Below are positions 1-6,481 of a stretch of DNA of 14,834 nucleotides, piece after piece. The stretch spans positions 1 through 14,834 of the forward strand of contig USJF01000017.1 in NCBI GenBank assembly GCA_900554935.1, in the 5' to 3' direction. This stretch comes from an uncultured Porphyromonas sp. Its GTDB lineage: Bacteria; Bacteroidota; Bacteroidia; Bacteroidales; Porphyromonadaceae. Made by a program: the position numbers and the translations under genes. Each line of letters begins with the position of its first letter. Positions within the stretch are counted from its first letter, which is position 1. The notes beneath the pieces are model-generated. The model was not told where the DNA came from, did no database searches, and worked only from the letters and a program-made list of their open reading frames with translations.

Positions 1-925
1 CCACAAGTACTACACCGACTCCCTCATACCAAATACCCTTGGTAAAGTGAGGCTTAAAGACAGTCAGTAAAATACCTGCTAGTACTCCTACCACACCGAT
101 CAGCAATACCACTAGTAGTACGGGTTGCTGTAGCAGGTTGTGGAGATACTTATACTTCTCCATTGATACCACTCCAGTCGCAGGATCTACGGCAAAGCCC
201 TCTGCGGTTAGTAAGTACCCTAAAAATGCGAGGAAAAATACCAAGAAGATAATTGCATTTGGTAGAATACGCTTACGAGCAGCTTGGTTGAGCTCTTCGT
301 CACGCACGTTATTCACAAAGTAGAGTAGTCCAGTAGTGCGGGCAAGGAATAGCACTGCAAGTCCCAGCACTAGGTTCCAAGGATTGAGTACCGCCTCAAG
401 TCCGTGGAGCATCACCCCATTGTAATCCTGCCAAGTAGAGACAGAGAGGTTGCCACCTAGATTGGTAAGGTTGGTTCTCTCCACCACGAAGTTGGCACCC
501 GTAAAGAAAGTTCCCACGGCAGCACCGATGAGCAGTGGCCCGAGGACACCATTAAGGAATAGTGCCCACTGATAGGTCTTCTTGCCAAATACATTGCCCT
601 TCTTATTTTGATACTCATAAGAGACTGCTTGAATAACGAAGCAAAATAGAATCAGCATCCATACCCAGTAAGCTCCGTAGAAGCTAGTAGAGTAGAAGAG
701 AGGGAAAGAGGCAAAGAAAGCACCTCCAAAGGTCACCAGCGTAGTAAAGGTAAACTCCCACTTACGACCAGTGGAATTGACTAGCATCCTCTGCTGTAAT
801 GCGTTTTTGTGAAGTGAAAAGACGAAAGTCTGACCACCCTGTACAAAAAGTAGAAATACGAGAAGACCGCCAAGTAGTGATATGATGAACCACCAGTAGT
901 CTTGTAGAAAAATTAACTTATCCAT
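1..925 (-). CDS. cydB: Cytochrome bd ubiquinol oxidase subunit II (partial, C-terminal end outside window)
   Basis: This is the second subunit of cytochrome bd quinol oxidase, which passes electrons from quinol to oxygen in the inner membrane at high oxygen affinity. The visible 308 codons begin MDKLIFLQDYWWFI and contain several hydrophobic membrane spans with short charged loops. The stretch NSTGRKWEFTFTTLVTFGG (about residues 50-68) corresponds to the NSxxPxWDGNQVWLxxxGG region of the E. coli subunit. Residues 28-32 read VQGGQ where the classical family has an acidic DGFD-type motif. CydB does not bind haem but stabilises CydA. The ATG lies 12 bases after the cydA stop, so the two are one operon. 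The gene is cut by the left edge of the window, so its end cannot be judged. Identity rests on the cydA neighbour and the membrane pattern and is secure. Confidence 0.95.
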   Translation of the reverse strand, partial: MDKLIFLQDYWWFIISLLGGLLVFLLFVQGGQTFVFSLHKNALQQRMLVNSTGRKWEFTFTTLVTFGGAFFASFPLFYSTSFYGAYWVWMLILFCFVIQAVSYEYQNKKGNVFGKKTYQWALFLNGVLGPLLIGAAVGTFFTGANFVVERTNLTNLGGNLSVSTWQDYNGVMLHGLEAVLNPWNLVLGLAVLFLARTTGLLYFVNNVRDEELNQAARKRILPNAIIFLVFFLAFLGYLLTAEGFAVDPATGVVSMEKYKYLHNLLQQPVLLVVLLIGVVGVLAGILLTVFKPHFTKGIWYEGVGVVLV

Positions 926-937
926 ACTCTATCCCGA

Positions 938-2527
938 TTATTTAGTCTCGTTTTGAGCGTCGTTTGAAACATGATTTTTGGGTCCCTTCTTGATCGCATG
1001 TAGCATAATGCTAAGCTCAGCAATAAGCATCAGCGTAAAGAGAGCGAGGAAGAGGAAGAAGGTGGTCTTCACTGCACCAGCAGCGATGTTGGATACTGCA
1101 GCCTGTACAGGGAGGGCATCTTGGATAGTCCAAGGTTGGCGACCAACCTCCGCTACTACCCATCCTGCTTGTGATGCGATGTAGACTAGTGGGATGCTAA
1201 TAATCATTACCCAGTGGTACCAACGCATATTGATAAACTTCTCCTTATTGCGCTTGATCATAATCAATGGCACAAGGCATACCAATATAAATAGTAATCC
1301 TAGACCTACCATCAAGCGGAAGCTGTAGTAAAGCATTGGGATATTAGGGATTAGATCCTCTACCTTATCAAAGTAACCATATCCGAAGTGCTCGTAATTG
1401 GCATCAAGGATCTCCTTTTGAGCTGCTGCTTCGGCCTCGTCGCCAGCCTCTTTAGCAGCACGATAATCGGCAAGTGCTTGGATCGCAACCTTACCTCTCT
1501 GGATACGCTCCTCAGCAGAAAGTGCTATGGTACCATCGGGCTTTGTATAGCCCCCCTCAAGGATATTTTTGATACCAGGCACATAGGCATTAGGATCATT
1601 GAAAGAGAGGATGGATAGTCCAGTAGGTAGCGAGATATTGAAGTCTCCTGCGTAGTCGCTCTTATCACTTGCCCAATCGGCTTTGTCCTTATCACCGTTC
1701 ACGATACCAAAGATGCTGAGTGGAGCCTTTTCACCTCCCTCATACATATTCTCCATAGCGGCGAGTTTCATTGGTTGATAGGTAGCCACGTGGCCTGCCG
1801 ACATATGGCCAGTCACCATAGTGAGCAGAGCCGATACCAATCCGAGCGTAGCAGCGAGCTTGATGCTCTCTAGTGCAAATCTCTCATTGCGCTTGCGGAG
1901 TAGGTAATAACCGCAGATACCCATTACCACGATAGATCCAAGCATCCAGCTAGAGATCACAGAGTGGAAGAACTTCGAAATAGCCACAGGAGATAGGGCT
2001 ACATCGCTGAAGCTGATCATCTCGTGACGCACAGTGTCGGGATTAAGCGCCGCACCAGTAGGGTACTGCATCCACGCATTGGCCACAAGGATCCAAACTG
2101 CCGAAAGTGTTGCACCACCAATGGTGAGCCAAGTAGAGGCGAGGTGGAACTTCTTTGATACCTTGTCCCAACCAAAAAACATCACCGCAAAGAAAGTCGC
2201 CTCCATAAAGAAGGCAAACATTCCCTCAATCGCTAGTGGAGCTCCGAAGATATCACCAACGAAGTAGCTGTAGTTGGACCAGTTGGTACCAAACTGAAAC
2301 TCTAGAATTAGACCAGTGGCAATACCAGCTGCGAAGTTGATTCCGAAGATCTTTTGCCAAAACTTGGCCGTCTCTTTCCAGAAGTCGTCCCCAGTACGGT
2401 AGTACTTAGTCTCGGCGAGTGCCATAATAAATCCCATTCCAAGTGTAAGCGGAACGAAGATCCAGTGGTACATCGCTGACATCGCAAATTGTATTCGCGA
2501 CCAATCGATAAGTGCACTTAGTAACAT
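938..2527 (-). CDS. cydA: Cytochrome bd ubiquinol oxidase subunit I
   Basis: CydA is the haem-carrying subunit of cytochrome bd oxidase and oxidises quinol while reducing oxygen in the inner membrane. The 529-residue protein is close to the E. coli length. Key residues are visible with an offset of about +2 from E. coli numbering: H21 (haem b595/d ligand), H188 in KFFHSV and M406 in SFRLMVGLG (the b558 ligands), E101 and E109 in the helix EGMFAFFMEATFF, and the quinol-loop residues K254 and E259 in QPMKLAAMEN. The signature GWVVAEVGRQPW is at 455-466. The periplasmic Q-loop (about 259-390) carries an Ala/Glu/Lys-rich helical insertion near 338-378. It follows the DUF4492 gene after a 56-base AT-rich gap and precedes cydB by 12 bases. 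The ATG beginning MLLSALIDWSR matches the family's N-terminus. Confidence 0.98.
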   Translation of the reverse strand: MLLSALIDWSRIQFAMSAMYHWIFVPLTLGMGFIMALAETKYYRTGDDFWKETAKFWQKIFGINFAAGIATGLILEFQFGTNWSNYSYFVGDIFGAPLAIEGMFAFFMEATFFAVMFFGWDKVSKKFHLASTWLTIGGATLSAVWILVANAWMQYPTGAALNPDTVRHEMISFSDVALSPVAISKFFHSVISSWMLGSIVVMGICGYYLLRKRNERFALESIKLAATLGLVSALLTMVTGHMSAGHVATYQPMKLAAMENMYEGGEKAPLSIFGIVNGDKDKADWASDKSDYAGDFNISLPTGLSILSFNDPNAYVPGIKNILEGGYTKPDGTIALSAEERIQRGKVAIQALADYRAAKEAGDEAEAAAQKEILDANYEHFGYGYFDKVEDLIPNIPMLYYSFRLMVGLGLLFILVCLVPLIMIKRNKEKFINMRWYHWVMIISIPLVYIASQAGWVVAEVGRQPWTIQDALPVQAAVSNIAAGAVKTTFFLFLALFTLMLIAELSIMLHAIKKGPKNHVSNDAQNETK

Positions 2528-2583
2528 AGTAGGTAAAAAATTAAGCTTATATATTGTATCTATATTATTAATGAGTGGGATAA

Positions 2584-2898
2584 CTATTTTTCTTCCCCTT
2601 CAGATGGTATGGGGCTAGGTGTAGCTTCAGGCTCCATTGCCCGGTGTACTAGCTCATTACGGACATACTCCTGCTGGCCCTCCTTAGTATCGGCCTGCTT
2701 TTTGAGGAAGTTGGGGAAGAAAAAGAGTTTGAGTACCCCGAAGAGGATCAGAAGTTTGATGATATTGAGTATCCAGAGGGGTTTGCCCCACGTCATACTC
2801 CTTAGACCCTCTTTCCAAAGCTGTAGTAGCTTGGGGAAGAAGCCCTTCTTAAGCGGAACTAAGCTATCACCTCTATTAGTTAGCTCCTTATCATCCAT
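2584..2898 (-). CDS. DUF4492 family single-pass membrane protein, first gene of the cyd operon
   Basis: This is a 104-residue protein with one hydrophobic segment at about 41-61 (LWILNIIKLLILFGVLKLFF). A basic amphipathic N-terminal part precedes it (GFFPKLLQLWKEGLRSMTWGK), and the tail is charged and Pro/Glu-rich. The pattern of an aromatic/GLRSMTWGK block, one TM and then FFPNFLKK is what I recall of DUF4492, a Bacteroidetes family usually found just upstream of cydA. The function is unknown. Position and topology recall the small bd-oxidase subunits CydX and CydS, but that comparison is inference and there is no visible sequence similarity. I chose the ATG at 2898. An in-frame GTG at 2910 would add four residues. 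It is the first gene after the promoter at 2956-2987, so it should be co-transcribed with cydAB. Confidence 0.85.
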   Translation of the reverse strand: MDDKELTNRGDSLVPLKKGFFPKLLQLWKEGLRSMTWGKPLWILNIIKLLILFGVLKLFFFPNFLKKQADTKEGQQEYVRNELVHRAMEPEATPSPIPSEGEEK

Positions 2899-2955
2899 TA
2901 TCTCTTTCACGGCAGACTTGTTATATCTTCATCATCGTGGTTCTCAATTCGTGTG

Positions 2956-2987
2956 CTAAATTATAAAACTTTATGGATACCGCCAAA
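2956..2987 (-). promoter_or_regulatory. Predicted Bacteroidetes-type promoter of the DUF4492-cydAB operon
   Basis: Reading the minus strand, TTTG (2984-2987) is followed by a 20-base spacer and then TAATTTAG (2956-2963). This fits the Bacteroidetes -33 TTTG / -7 TAnnTTTG pattern with one mismatch in the -7 box. Transcription would start near 2949 and leave a leader of about 50 bases before the ATG at 2898. No clear operator dyad is seen in the leader. Confidence 0.5.
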
Positions 2988-3043
2988 TAATTACTGCCTT
3001 ATTTGGTAACTTTTTCATATTAACTCCTATTTTGTTATACATT

Positions 3044-3071
3044 AAGGGGCTTTTCGTATGAAAAGCCCCTT
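3044..3071 (-). terminator. Strong hairpin downstream of the outer-membrane protein gene
   Basis: AAGGGGCTTTT (3044-3054) and AAAAGCCCCTT (3061-3071) form a perfect 11-bp stem with a 6-base loop. It begins 35 bases past the stop of the minus-strand beta-barrel gene, so it most likely ends or protects that transcript. A T-run after the stem is lacking on the minus strand, so termination may be inefficient, or the hairpin may act as a 3' stabiliser. It also separates this gene from the cyd promoter. Confidence 0.6.
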
Positions 3072-3072
3072 G

Positions 3073-3107
3073 AGCTAACAATGATAGGTTAGCTTTTTCT
3101 TTTCTTT
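3073..3107 (+). terminator. Second hairpin with a T-rich tail on the plus strand
   Basis: AGCTAAC (3073-3079) and GTTAGCT (3088-3094) form a 7-bp stem with an 8-base loop. On the plus strand a T-rich run follows (3094-3107). This looks like an intrinsic terminator for plus-strand transcription, yet no plus-strand gene lies upstream. On the minus strand it is simply a second hairpin just before the larger one. It may protect the beta-barrel gene from antisense readthrough. Confidence 0.4.
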
Positions 3108-3732
3108 AGAATAGTACTCTCGCAGTTACAGAGAAGCCCTTTTCTTTCTTATTGAAAAAGTCGTTAAATGACTTTGACGCACTCTCAAGCTTGTAGCTGT
3201 CGCTCATCGCTGCATTGAATGTAGCTGAGATCTGTAGATACTTGAGCACTTCTACACCTAGACCTGCATTGAGCCCTATGCCCACTTTATTGGCCTTTAT
3301 ATCATTTATTTTGTCCGCATTAATCTTGTTTATATTGGTATTCAATACAAAGTTGAAGCTAGGACCAGCGAGGATGAAAAAGCGAGCTGCAGGGATGCTG
3401 AATACATAGCCCTTTACATTAACTGGAATCTCAATAAGATTACTCTTGAAGCTCAGAAAATCCTTTCCATCATCACCAAAGTTGGCACCCTTCTGTGAAT
3501 AGAGTAGACCTGCCTCAAGTGCCAATGGGAAGATAGGTAGCTCGTATTCAACCATAGGTCCCACGTGAAAAGCGGTAAATAGATCGCTCTTTAATTCTTC
3601 CTTATTGGTACTGAACTTGCTGAAGTTGGCACCACCCATTATACCCCAACGCAGACCGCCTTGAGCTTGAGCAGTTAGTGAGCTAGCAAATCCCAAGATA
3701 ATAACCGAAACAATGGTATAAATTCTCTTCAT
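3106..3732 (-). CDS. Outer-membrane beta-barrel (porin family, PorT-like) protein
   Basis: This 208-residue protein starts with a clear Sec signal peptide (MKRIYTIVSVIILGFASS, then LTAQA before QGG, likely cleavage after A23). The mature part alternates hydrophobic and polar residues in strand-like blocks separated by charged loops: WGIMGGANFSKF, HVGPMVEYELPIF, LALEAGLLYSQKGA, LIEIPVNVKGYVF, RFFILAGPSFNFVLNTN and VGIGLNAGLGVEVL. It ends in SVTARVLF, with the terminal Phe typical of barrels recognised by the BAM machinery. The layout matches the Bacteroidetes OMP_b-brl_2 (PF13568) family of small eight-stranded barrels. The substrate or partner is unknown. I use the ATG at 3732, because the 18 extra in-frame codons upstream would place non-signal residues before the signal peptide and would also overlap the promoter box at 3774-3781. 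Confidence 0.85.
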   Translation of the reverse strand: MKRIYTIVSVIILGFASSLTAQAQGGLRWGIMGGANFSKFSTNKEELKSDLFTAFHVGPMVEYELPIFPLALEAGLLYSQKGANFGDDGKDFLSFKSNLIEIPVNVKGYVFSIPAARFFILAGPSFNFVLNTNINKINADKINDIKANKVGIGLNAGLGVEVLKYLQISATFNAAMSDSYKLESASKSFNDFFNKKEKGFSVTARVLF

Positions 3733-3773
3733 ATTCTTTCTGTATTTATGATTAAAAAATTCATTTGCATTGA

Positions 3774-3781
3774 CAAAGGTA
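3774..3781 (-). promoter_or_regulatory. -7 promoter box of the beta-barrel gene
   Basis: On the minus strand the bases read TACCTTTG, an exact match to the Bacteroidetes -7 consensus TAnnTTTG, 41 bases ahead of the ATG at 3732. The expected -33 position holds only TTTC within a T-run, so the upstream element is weak. The box lies inside the longer upstream reading frame, which supports the shorter protein start. Confidence 0.45.
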
Positions 3782-3904
3782 TTCAATTTTTCTCAAGGAA
3801 TGAAAAAAAACCAATTGTTGCTGAGAAGAGGCATTAGGATACTGTTACTTTGAGCGACCCACAGATACAGCTAATGATCAATGGATTGAGGAAACGAAAG
3901 ATAG

Positions 3905-3936
3905 GTCTGTAACTACGCAGTTGCCGAGTTACAAAC
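3905..3936 (-). terminator. Inverted half-unit of the repeat array, possible terminator hairpin of the PAS gene
   Basis: GTCTGTAACT (3905-3914) is the reverse complement of AGTTACAAAC (3927-3936) except at one position, which would be a G-U pair in minus-strand RNA. This gives a 10-bp stem with a 12-base loop. On the minus strand the stem is followed by a pyrimidine-rich stretch (CTATCTTTCGTTTCC). It lies downstream of the minus-strand PAS gene and could end its transcript. The distance from the stop codon, about 135 bases, makes this tentative. Confidence 0.35.
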
Positions 3937-4005
3937 TAAGCAATTGCTGAGTTACAAACTCCGTAATCGGCGAGTTACAAACTAAGCAATTGCTGAGTTA
4001 CAAAC
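3914..4005. repeat. Four tandem 23-bp repeats
   Basis: The units are 3914-3936, 3937-3959, 3960-3982 and 3983-4005. The last 11 bases of each, GAGTTACAAAC, are identical in all four. The first 12 vary: TACGCAGTTGCC, TAAGCAATTGCT, TCCGTAATCGGC, TAAGCAATTGCT. Units 2 and 4 are identical, which gives a 46-bp higher-order period. The variable halves contain small dyads (AGCAATTGCT, GCAGTTGC, CCG/CGG). There are no unique spacers, so this is not a CRISPR array. The function is unknown. Confidence 0.9.
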
Positions 4006-4070
4006 TAAACTTAGGGTAGTGTCTCTTGTAGGCGGGGTGGCCAGATAGCCCCATACATCCTTAGTATCAC

Positions 4071-4415
4071 TTACTCCGTTTTGGGTCGGCGAATATAGTG
4101 AGGCATCTCCTCGGGGATCACCATAGAGAGCTCTATAAATCCTGCGTAGGCTCCCTCTTGGTACCAAGGAATCTGGTAGATAAGCTTTTTGCGTGAGCCC
4201 TTTGTGATGGTATAGACATGCTTCTCCTCGTGCGTCATCATGTGCTCCAGTAGTGAGCGTGCTGGCTCTGGGTGACAGTCAAGTACATTCTTGCCTATAA
4301 GGTCTTGCCCAGGCTTTAGGTTGACCTCTCTAGACTGCCCGTTCATCTCAATGATCTTTCCCTCTTTGTCACAGATAGTGACTGCGATATCGGCCTCTTC
4401 GAAGTATGGTATCAT
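4071..4415 (-). CDS. PAS domain-containing sensory protein (stand-alone)
   Basis: This 114-residue soluble protein is almost entirely one PAS fold. It opens with FEEADIAVTICDKEGKIIEMN, the usual first strand pair of a PAS domain. It continues with LIGKNVLDCHPEPARSLLEHM (about 39-59), containing the HPEP motif seen in the PAS_10 group, and finishes with strands around YTITKGSRKKLIYQIPWYQ and GFIELSMVIPEEMPHYIRR. No kinase, cyclase, DNA-binding or other output domain is fused, so it must act through a partner or simply bind a ligand. The ligand is not evident. The gene is single and divergent from the mannose-1-phosphate guanylyltransferase gene, with a -7 box about 40 bases upstream. Similar short PAS proteins occur in many Bacteroidetes. 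The family is clear, but the role is unknown. Confidence 0.8.
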   Translation of the reverse strand: MIPYFEEADIAVTICDKEGKIIEMNGQSREVNLKPGQDLIGKNVLDCHPEPARSLLEHMMTHEEKHVYTITKGSRKKLIYQIPWYQEGAYAGFIELSMVIPEEMPHYIRRPKTE

Positions 4416-4453
4416 AGTGGTATGATTTATGATGTTGGTATTTAATGGTGCTC

Positions 4454-4461
4454 CAAAGGTA
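4454..4461 (-). promoter_or_regulatory. -7 promoter box of the PAS gene
   Basis: The minus strand reads TACCTTTG, a perfect TAnnTTTG box, 38 bases ahead of the ATG at 4415. No good -33 TTG is found 19-21 bases upstream. It lies only 23 bases from the divergent box at 4485-4492, so the two promoters probably compete for polymerase or share a regulator. Confidence 0.45.
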
Positions 4462-4484
4462 CATAAGATTAGGGAATAATTGAT

Positions 4485-4492
4485 TATCTTTG
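4485..4492 (+). promoter_or_regulatory. -7 promoter box of the guanylyltransferase-radC-FHA group
   Basis: The plus strand reads TATCTTTG, a perfect TAnnTTTG box, 62 bases before the ATG at 4555. Transcription would begin near 4499, giving a leader of about 55 bases that holds a short open frame (4501-4539). The -33 element is weak. Confidence 0.5.
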
Positions 4493-4554
4493 TAGCAAGA
4501 ATGGAGGTGTGGATGACTTTTGAAGCCCTCTATGATTGACCTATATAGAGACCG

Positions 4555-5685
4555 ATGATCATGAATCAAGCAGATAAACTCTACAACAATCTATATTGTG
4601 TGATACTTGCCGGTGGTGTGGGGCGTAGGTTTTGGCCCTATAGTCGGAAGAGCTATCCCAAGCAGTTCTTGGACTTTTTCAATACTGGGGAAAGTCTGTT
4701 GCAGATGACCTATCGAAGGATGCAGCGATGCATCTCTCCAGATCGGATTTTAATTGCCACCAATTGGCAGTATGAGGATATTGTTAGGGAGCAGCTCCCT
4801 AGTCTGCCACTCGGGAATATCCTTTGTGAGTCTCAAAACCGTAATACGGCCTCCTCTATAGCCTACGCTACACGCCATATCTATGCGATCAATCCCGATG
4901 CTGTGGTGGTGATTACTCCTTCGGACCATTTGGTGACGGATGAATCGACTTTCCATACCCTTATCGGTGAAGCGGCTCAGTACGCTACCTATACCGATAT
5001 GATTGTGACGCTAGGTATCAAGCCTACCTATCCTGAGGTGGGCTATGGCTATATCCAGGCTCTTGAGCCACCAGTGGAGGTGGGGGGTGAAACGCTGAGC
5101 CACTGCTATCCGGTGAAGACTTTCATTGAGAAGCCAAATAGTGAGATGGCTCGTATCTTGATGGAGAGTGGCGAATTTTACTGGAATGCGGGACTCTTTG
5201 TGGCAAAGACTAAGGTGTTGATTGACGAGATCAAGAAGTATGCCACGGAGATAGCTGAGCGTCTCTTCAGTAATGCCGATATCTGGGGTACTTCGGGTGA
5301 GGGGGAGTATGTCCGTGAAGTATTTCCTTATTGCCCCAATATCTCCTTTGACTATGCTGTGATGGAGAAATCTCAGAAGGTACTGATGCTTGTGGCGGAT
5401 ATGGGATGGACTGATGTGGGGACTTGGTCCTCTACTTACCAGCTGACGGAAAAGGATGCTAATGCCAATGCTACGATCGGTGCCCGGCAAACTATCTATA
5501 ATGATAGCCGGAGCAACTTGGTGGTGATTAATGACCCTGAGAAGTTGGTAGTGCTACAGGGGATAGATAGTATGCTAGTAGTGGAGACGGATGATGTGCT
5601 ACTCATTTGCCGTAGAGGAGATGAGGGGAAGCTCCGCCAGGTGGTGGCTGAGGCGAATAGCCTTAATGAAAAGTATACCAATTGA
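4555..5685 (+). CDS. manC: Mannose-1-phosphate guanylyltransferase (GDP-mannose pyrophosphorylase)
   Basis: This cytoplasmic enzyme joins mannose-1-phosphate and GTP to give GDP-mannose, the donor for mannosylated surface glycans and the precursor of GDP-fucose. The 376-residue protein is the single-domain form without a fused isomerase domain. The nucleotide-binding signature runs from residue 18 to 38: LAGG, then VGRRFWPYSR, then the PKQF lysine motif. Further family motifs are TPSDH (121-125), the sugar-binding FIEKP (190-194), YWNAGLF (209-215), DYAVMEKS and DMGWTDVGTW. The G-rich loop has Arg (GVGRR) where Thr or Ser is more usual. Two in-frame ATGs, at 4555 and 4561, are possible starts and differ by two residues. 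It is the first gene of a plus-strand group with radC and the FHA gene, though no functional link to radC is known. Confidence 0.93.
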   Translation: MIMNQADKLYNNLYCVILAGGVGRRFWPYSRKSYPKQFLDFFNTGESLLQMTYRRMQRCISPDRILIATNWQYEDIVREQLPSLPLGNILCESQNRNTASSIAYATRHIYAINPDAVVVITPSDHLVTDESTFHTLIGEAAQYATYTDMIVTLGIKPTYPEVGYGYIQALEPPVEVGGETLSHCYPVKTFIEKPNSEMARILMESGEFYWNAGLFVAKTKVLIDEIKKYATEIAERLFSNADIWGTSGEGEYVREVFPYCPNISFDYAVMEKSQKVLMLVADMGWTDVGTWSSTYQLTEKDANANATIGARQTIYNDSRSNLVVINDPEKLVVLQGIDSMLVVETDDVLLICRRGDEGKLRQVVAEANSLNEKYTN

Positions 5686-5690
5686 GAGCT

Positions 5691-6443
5691 ATGCCAAAGC
5701 GTGACAGGCAGGATCGTACTGACTACTATCCCATGGACCATATTCGGATGACCGATATAGCAGAGTCCGAACGCCCGAGGGAGAAGCTTCTTACTCAGGG
5801 ACCTAAGGCACTGAGTGATGCTGAGCTGATGGCGATACAATTGGGGACTGGGCTACAAGGAATTAATGCGCTACAGCTAGCCCACTTAATTCTGGACTCA
5901 GTGGACAAGAACCTATTTCGGCTCTATGAGGCACTGAGTACTGGGTGTGCTATCCCTATAAAAGGAGTAGGGATGGCGAAGAAAGCCAATATCCTTGCTT
6001 GTCTGGAGCTAGGAATGCGGACGGTTAGCCATAAGAAAAAGCTGGATGATGAGGGAAAGCAACTAACCAATAGCCAGATGATCTATGACTATATATATAC
6101 CGACCTTTACAATCTATCGCATGAGGAGCTTTGGGTGGTACTCTTTAATCAGCGACTGATTGCACAACAGAAGATTAGGATTTCAAAAGGAGGATTGACC
6201 AATTCTACCGCAGATATCAGGGTGATATTGAGCACTGTTCTTAGGCTTGAGTTGCCGGCTTTGGCATTGGTGCATAATCATCCTGGAGGAAGTCTACAGC
6301 CTAGCAAAGACGACGATGATGTGACCATGCAGCTCTACAAGGCGTGTCGCCTGATAGGGATTAGTATGGTGGATCATGTGATTTTTACGGACAATGGCTA
6401 CTATAGCTATTTGGATAATGGTCGGCTAGGGGTAGGAATGTAG
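5691..6443 (+). CDS. radC: RadC family JAB/MPN domain protein
   Basis: The 250-residue protein has the two-part RadC (UPF0758) layout. The N-terminal helical region carries a helix-hairpin-helix-like segment (ALSDAELMAIQLGTG at about 40-54, and IPIKGVGMAKKANILA at 88-103). The C-terminal JAB/MPN metalloprotease-like domain starts near 125. Its metal-site motif is complete: an acidic residue in HEELWVV (E145/E146), HNHPGG with H195 and H197, and SKDD with S205 and D208. The family was once named for DNA repair, but the original E. coli radC mutation was traced to recG and the biochemical role is unsettled. The ATG at 5691 lies 5 bases after the manC stop. A TTG at 5682 would overlap manC and is less likely. 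No promoter is visible between them. Confidence 0.93.
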   Translation: MPKRDRQDRTDYYPMDHIRMTDIAESERPREKLLTQGPKALSDAELMAIQLGTGLQGINALQLAHLILDSVDKNLFRLYEALSTGCAIPIKGVGMAKKANILACLELGMRTVSHKKKLDDEGKQLTNSQMIYDYIYTDLYNLSHEELWVVLFNQRLIAQQKIRISKGGLTNSTADIRVILSTVLRLELPALALVHNHPGGSLQPSKDDDDVTMQLYKACRLIGISMVDHVIFTDNGYYSYLDNGRLGVGM

Positions 6444-6468
6444 CGTTTTTTATTCGTTTTAATAAGAG

Positions 6469-6473
6469 AGGAG
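6469..6473 (+). promoter_or_regulatory. Shine-Dalgarno-like site before the FHA gene
   Basis: AGGAG at 6469-6473 lies 8 bases before the ATG at 6482, an ideal spacing. This is notable because most starts in this window lack such a site, as is usual in Bacteroidetes. It fixes the start of the FHA gene. Confidence 0.5.
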
Positions 6474-6481
6474 ATATACCA

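Larger units (their letters stand above)
3733..4070. other. Non-coding region between the beta-barrel and PAS genes
   Basis: I see no gene in these 338 bases. The left part (3733-3805) holds the leader and promoter of the beta-barrel gene. The middle (about 3806-3904) shows nothing recognisable. The right part holds the 23-bp repeat array (3914-4005) and then a stretch running to the stop of the PAS gene. The reading frames across the repeats are not coding: the 23-base period is not a multiple of three, so the frame shifts at every unit. Confidence 0.7.

Noticed and set aside
3733..3786. N-terminal extension of the beta-barrel protein to the start at 3786
   Set aside because: It would put 18 unrelated residues before a clear signal peptide and would run through the predicted -7 box.
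3914..4005. Repeat array considered as a CRISPR
   Set aside because: The units abut with no unique spacers, the period is only 23 bases and no cas gene is present.
4021..4056. GGGG/CCCC pairing (from about 4034 to 4053) as a terminator just after the PAS gene
   Set aside because: The stem is only 4-5 bp with a bulge and no T-run follows on the minus strand.
5682..5690. TTG start for radC
   Set aside because: An ATG lies three codons downstream, and the TTG would overlap the manC stop without family support.
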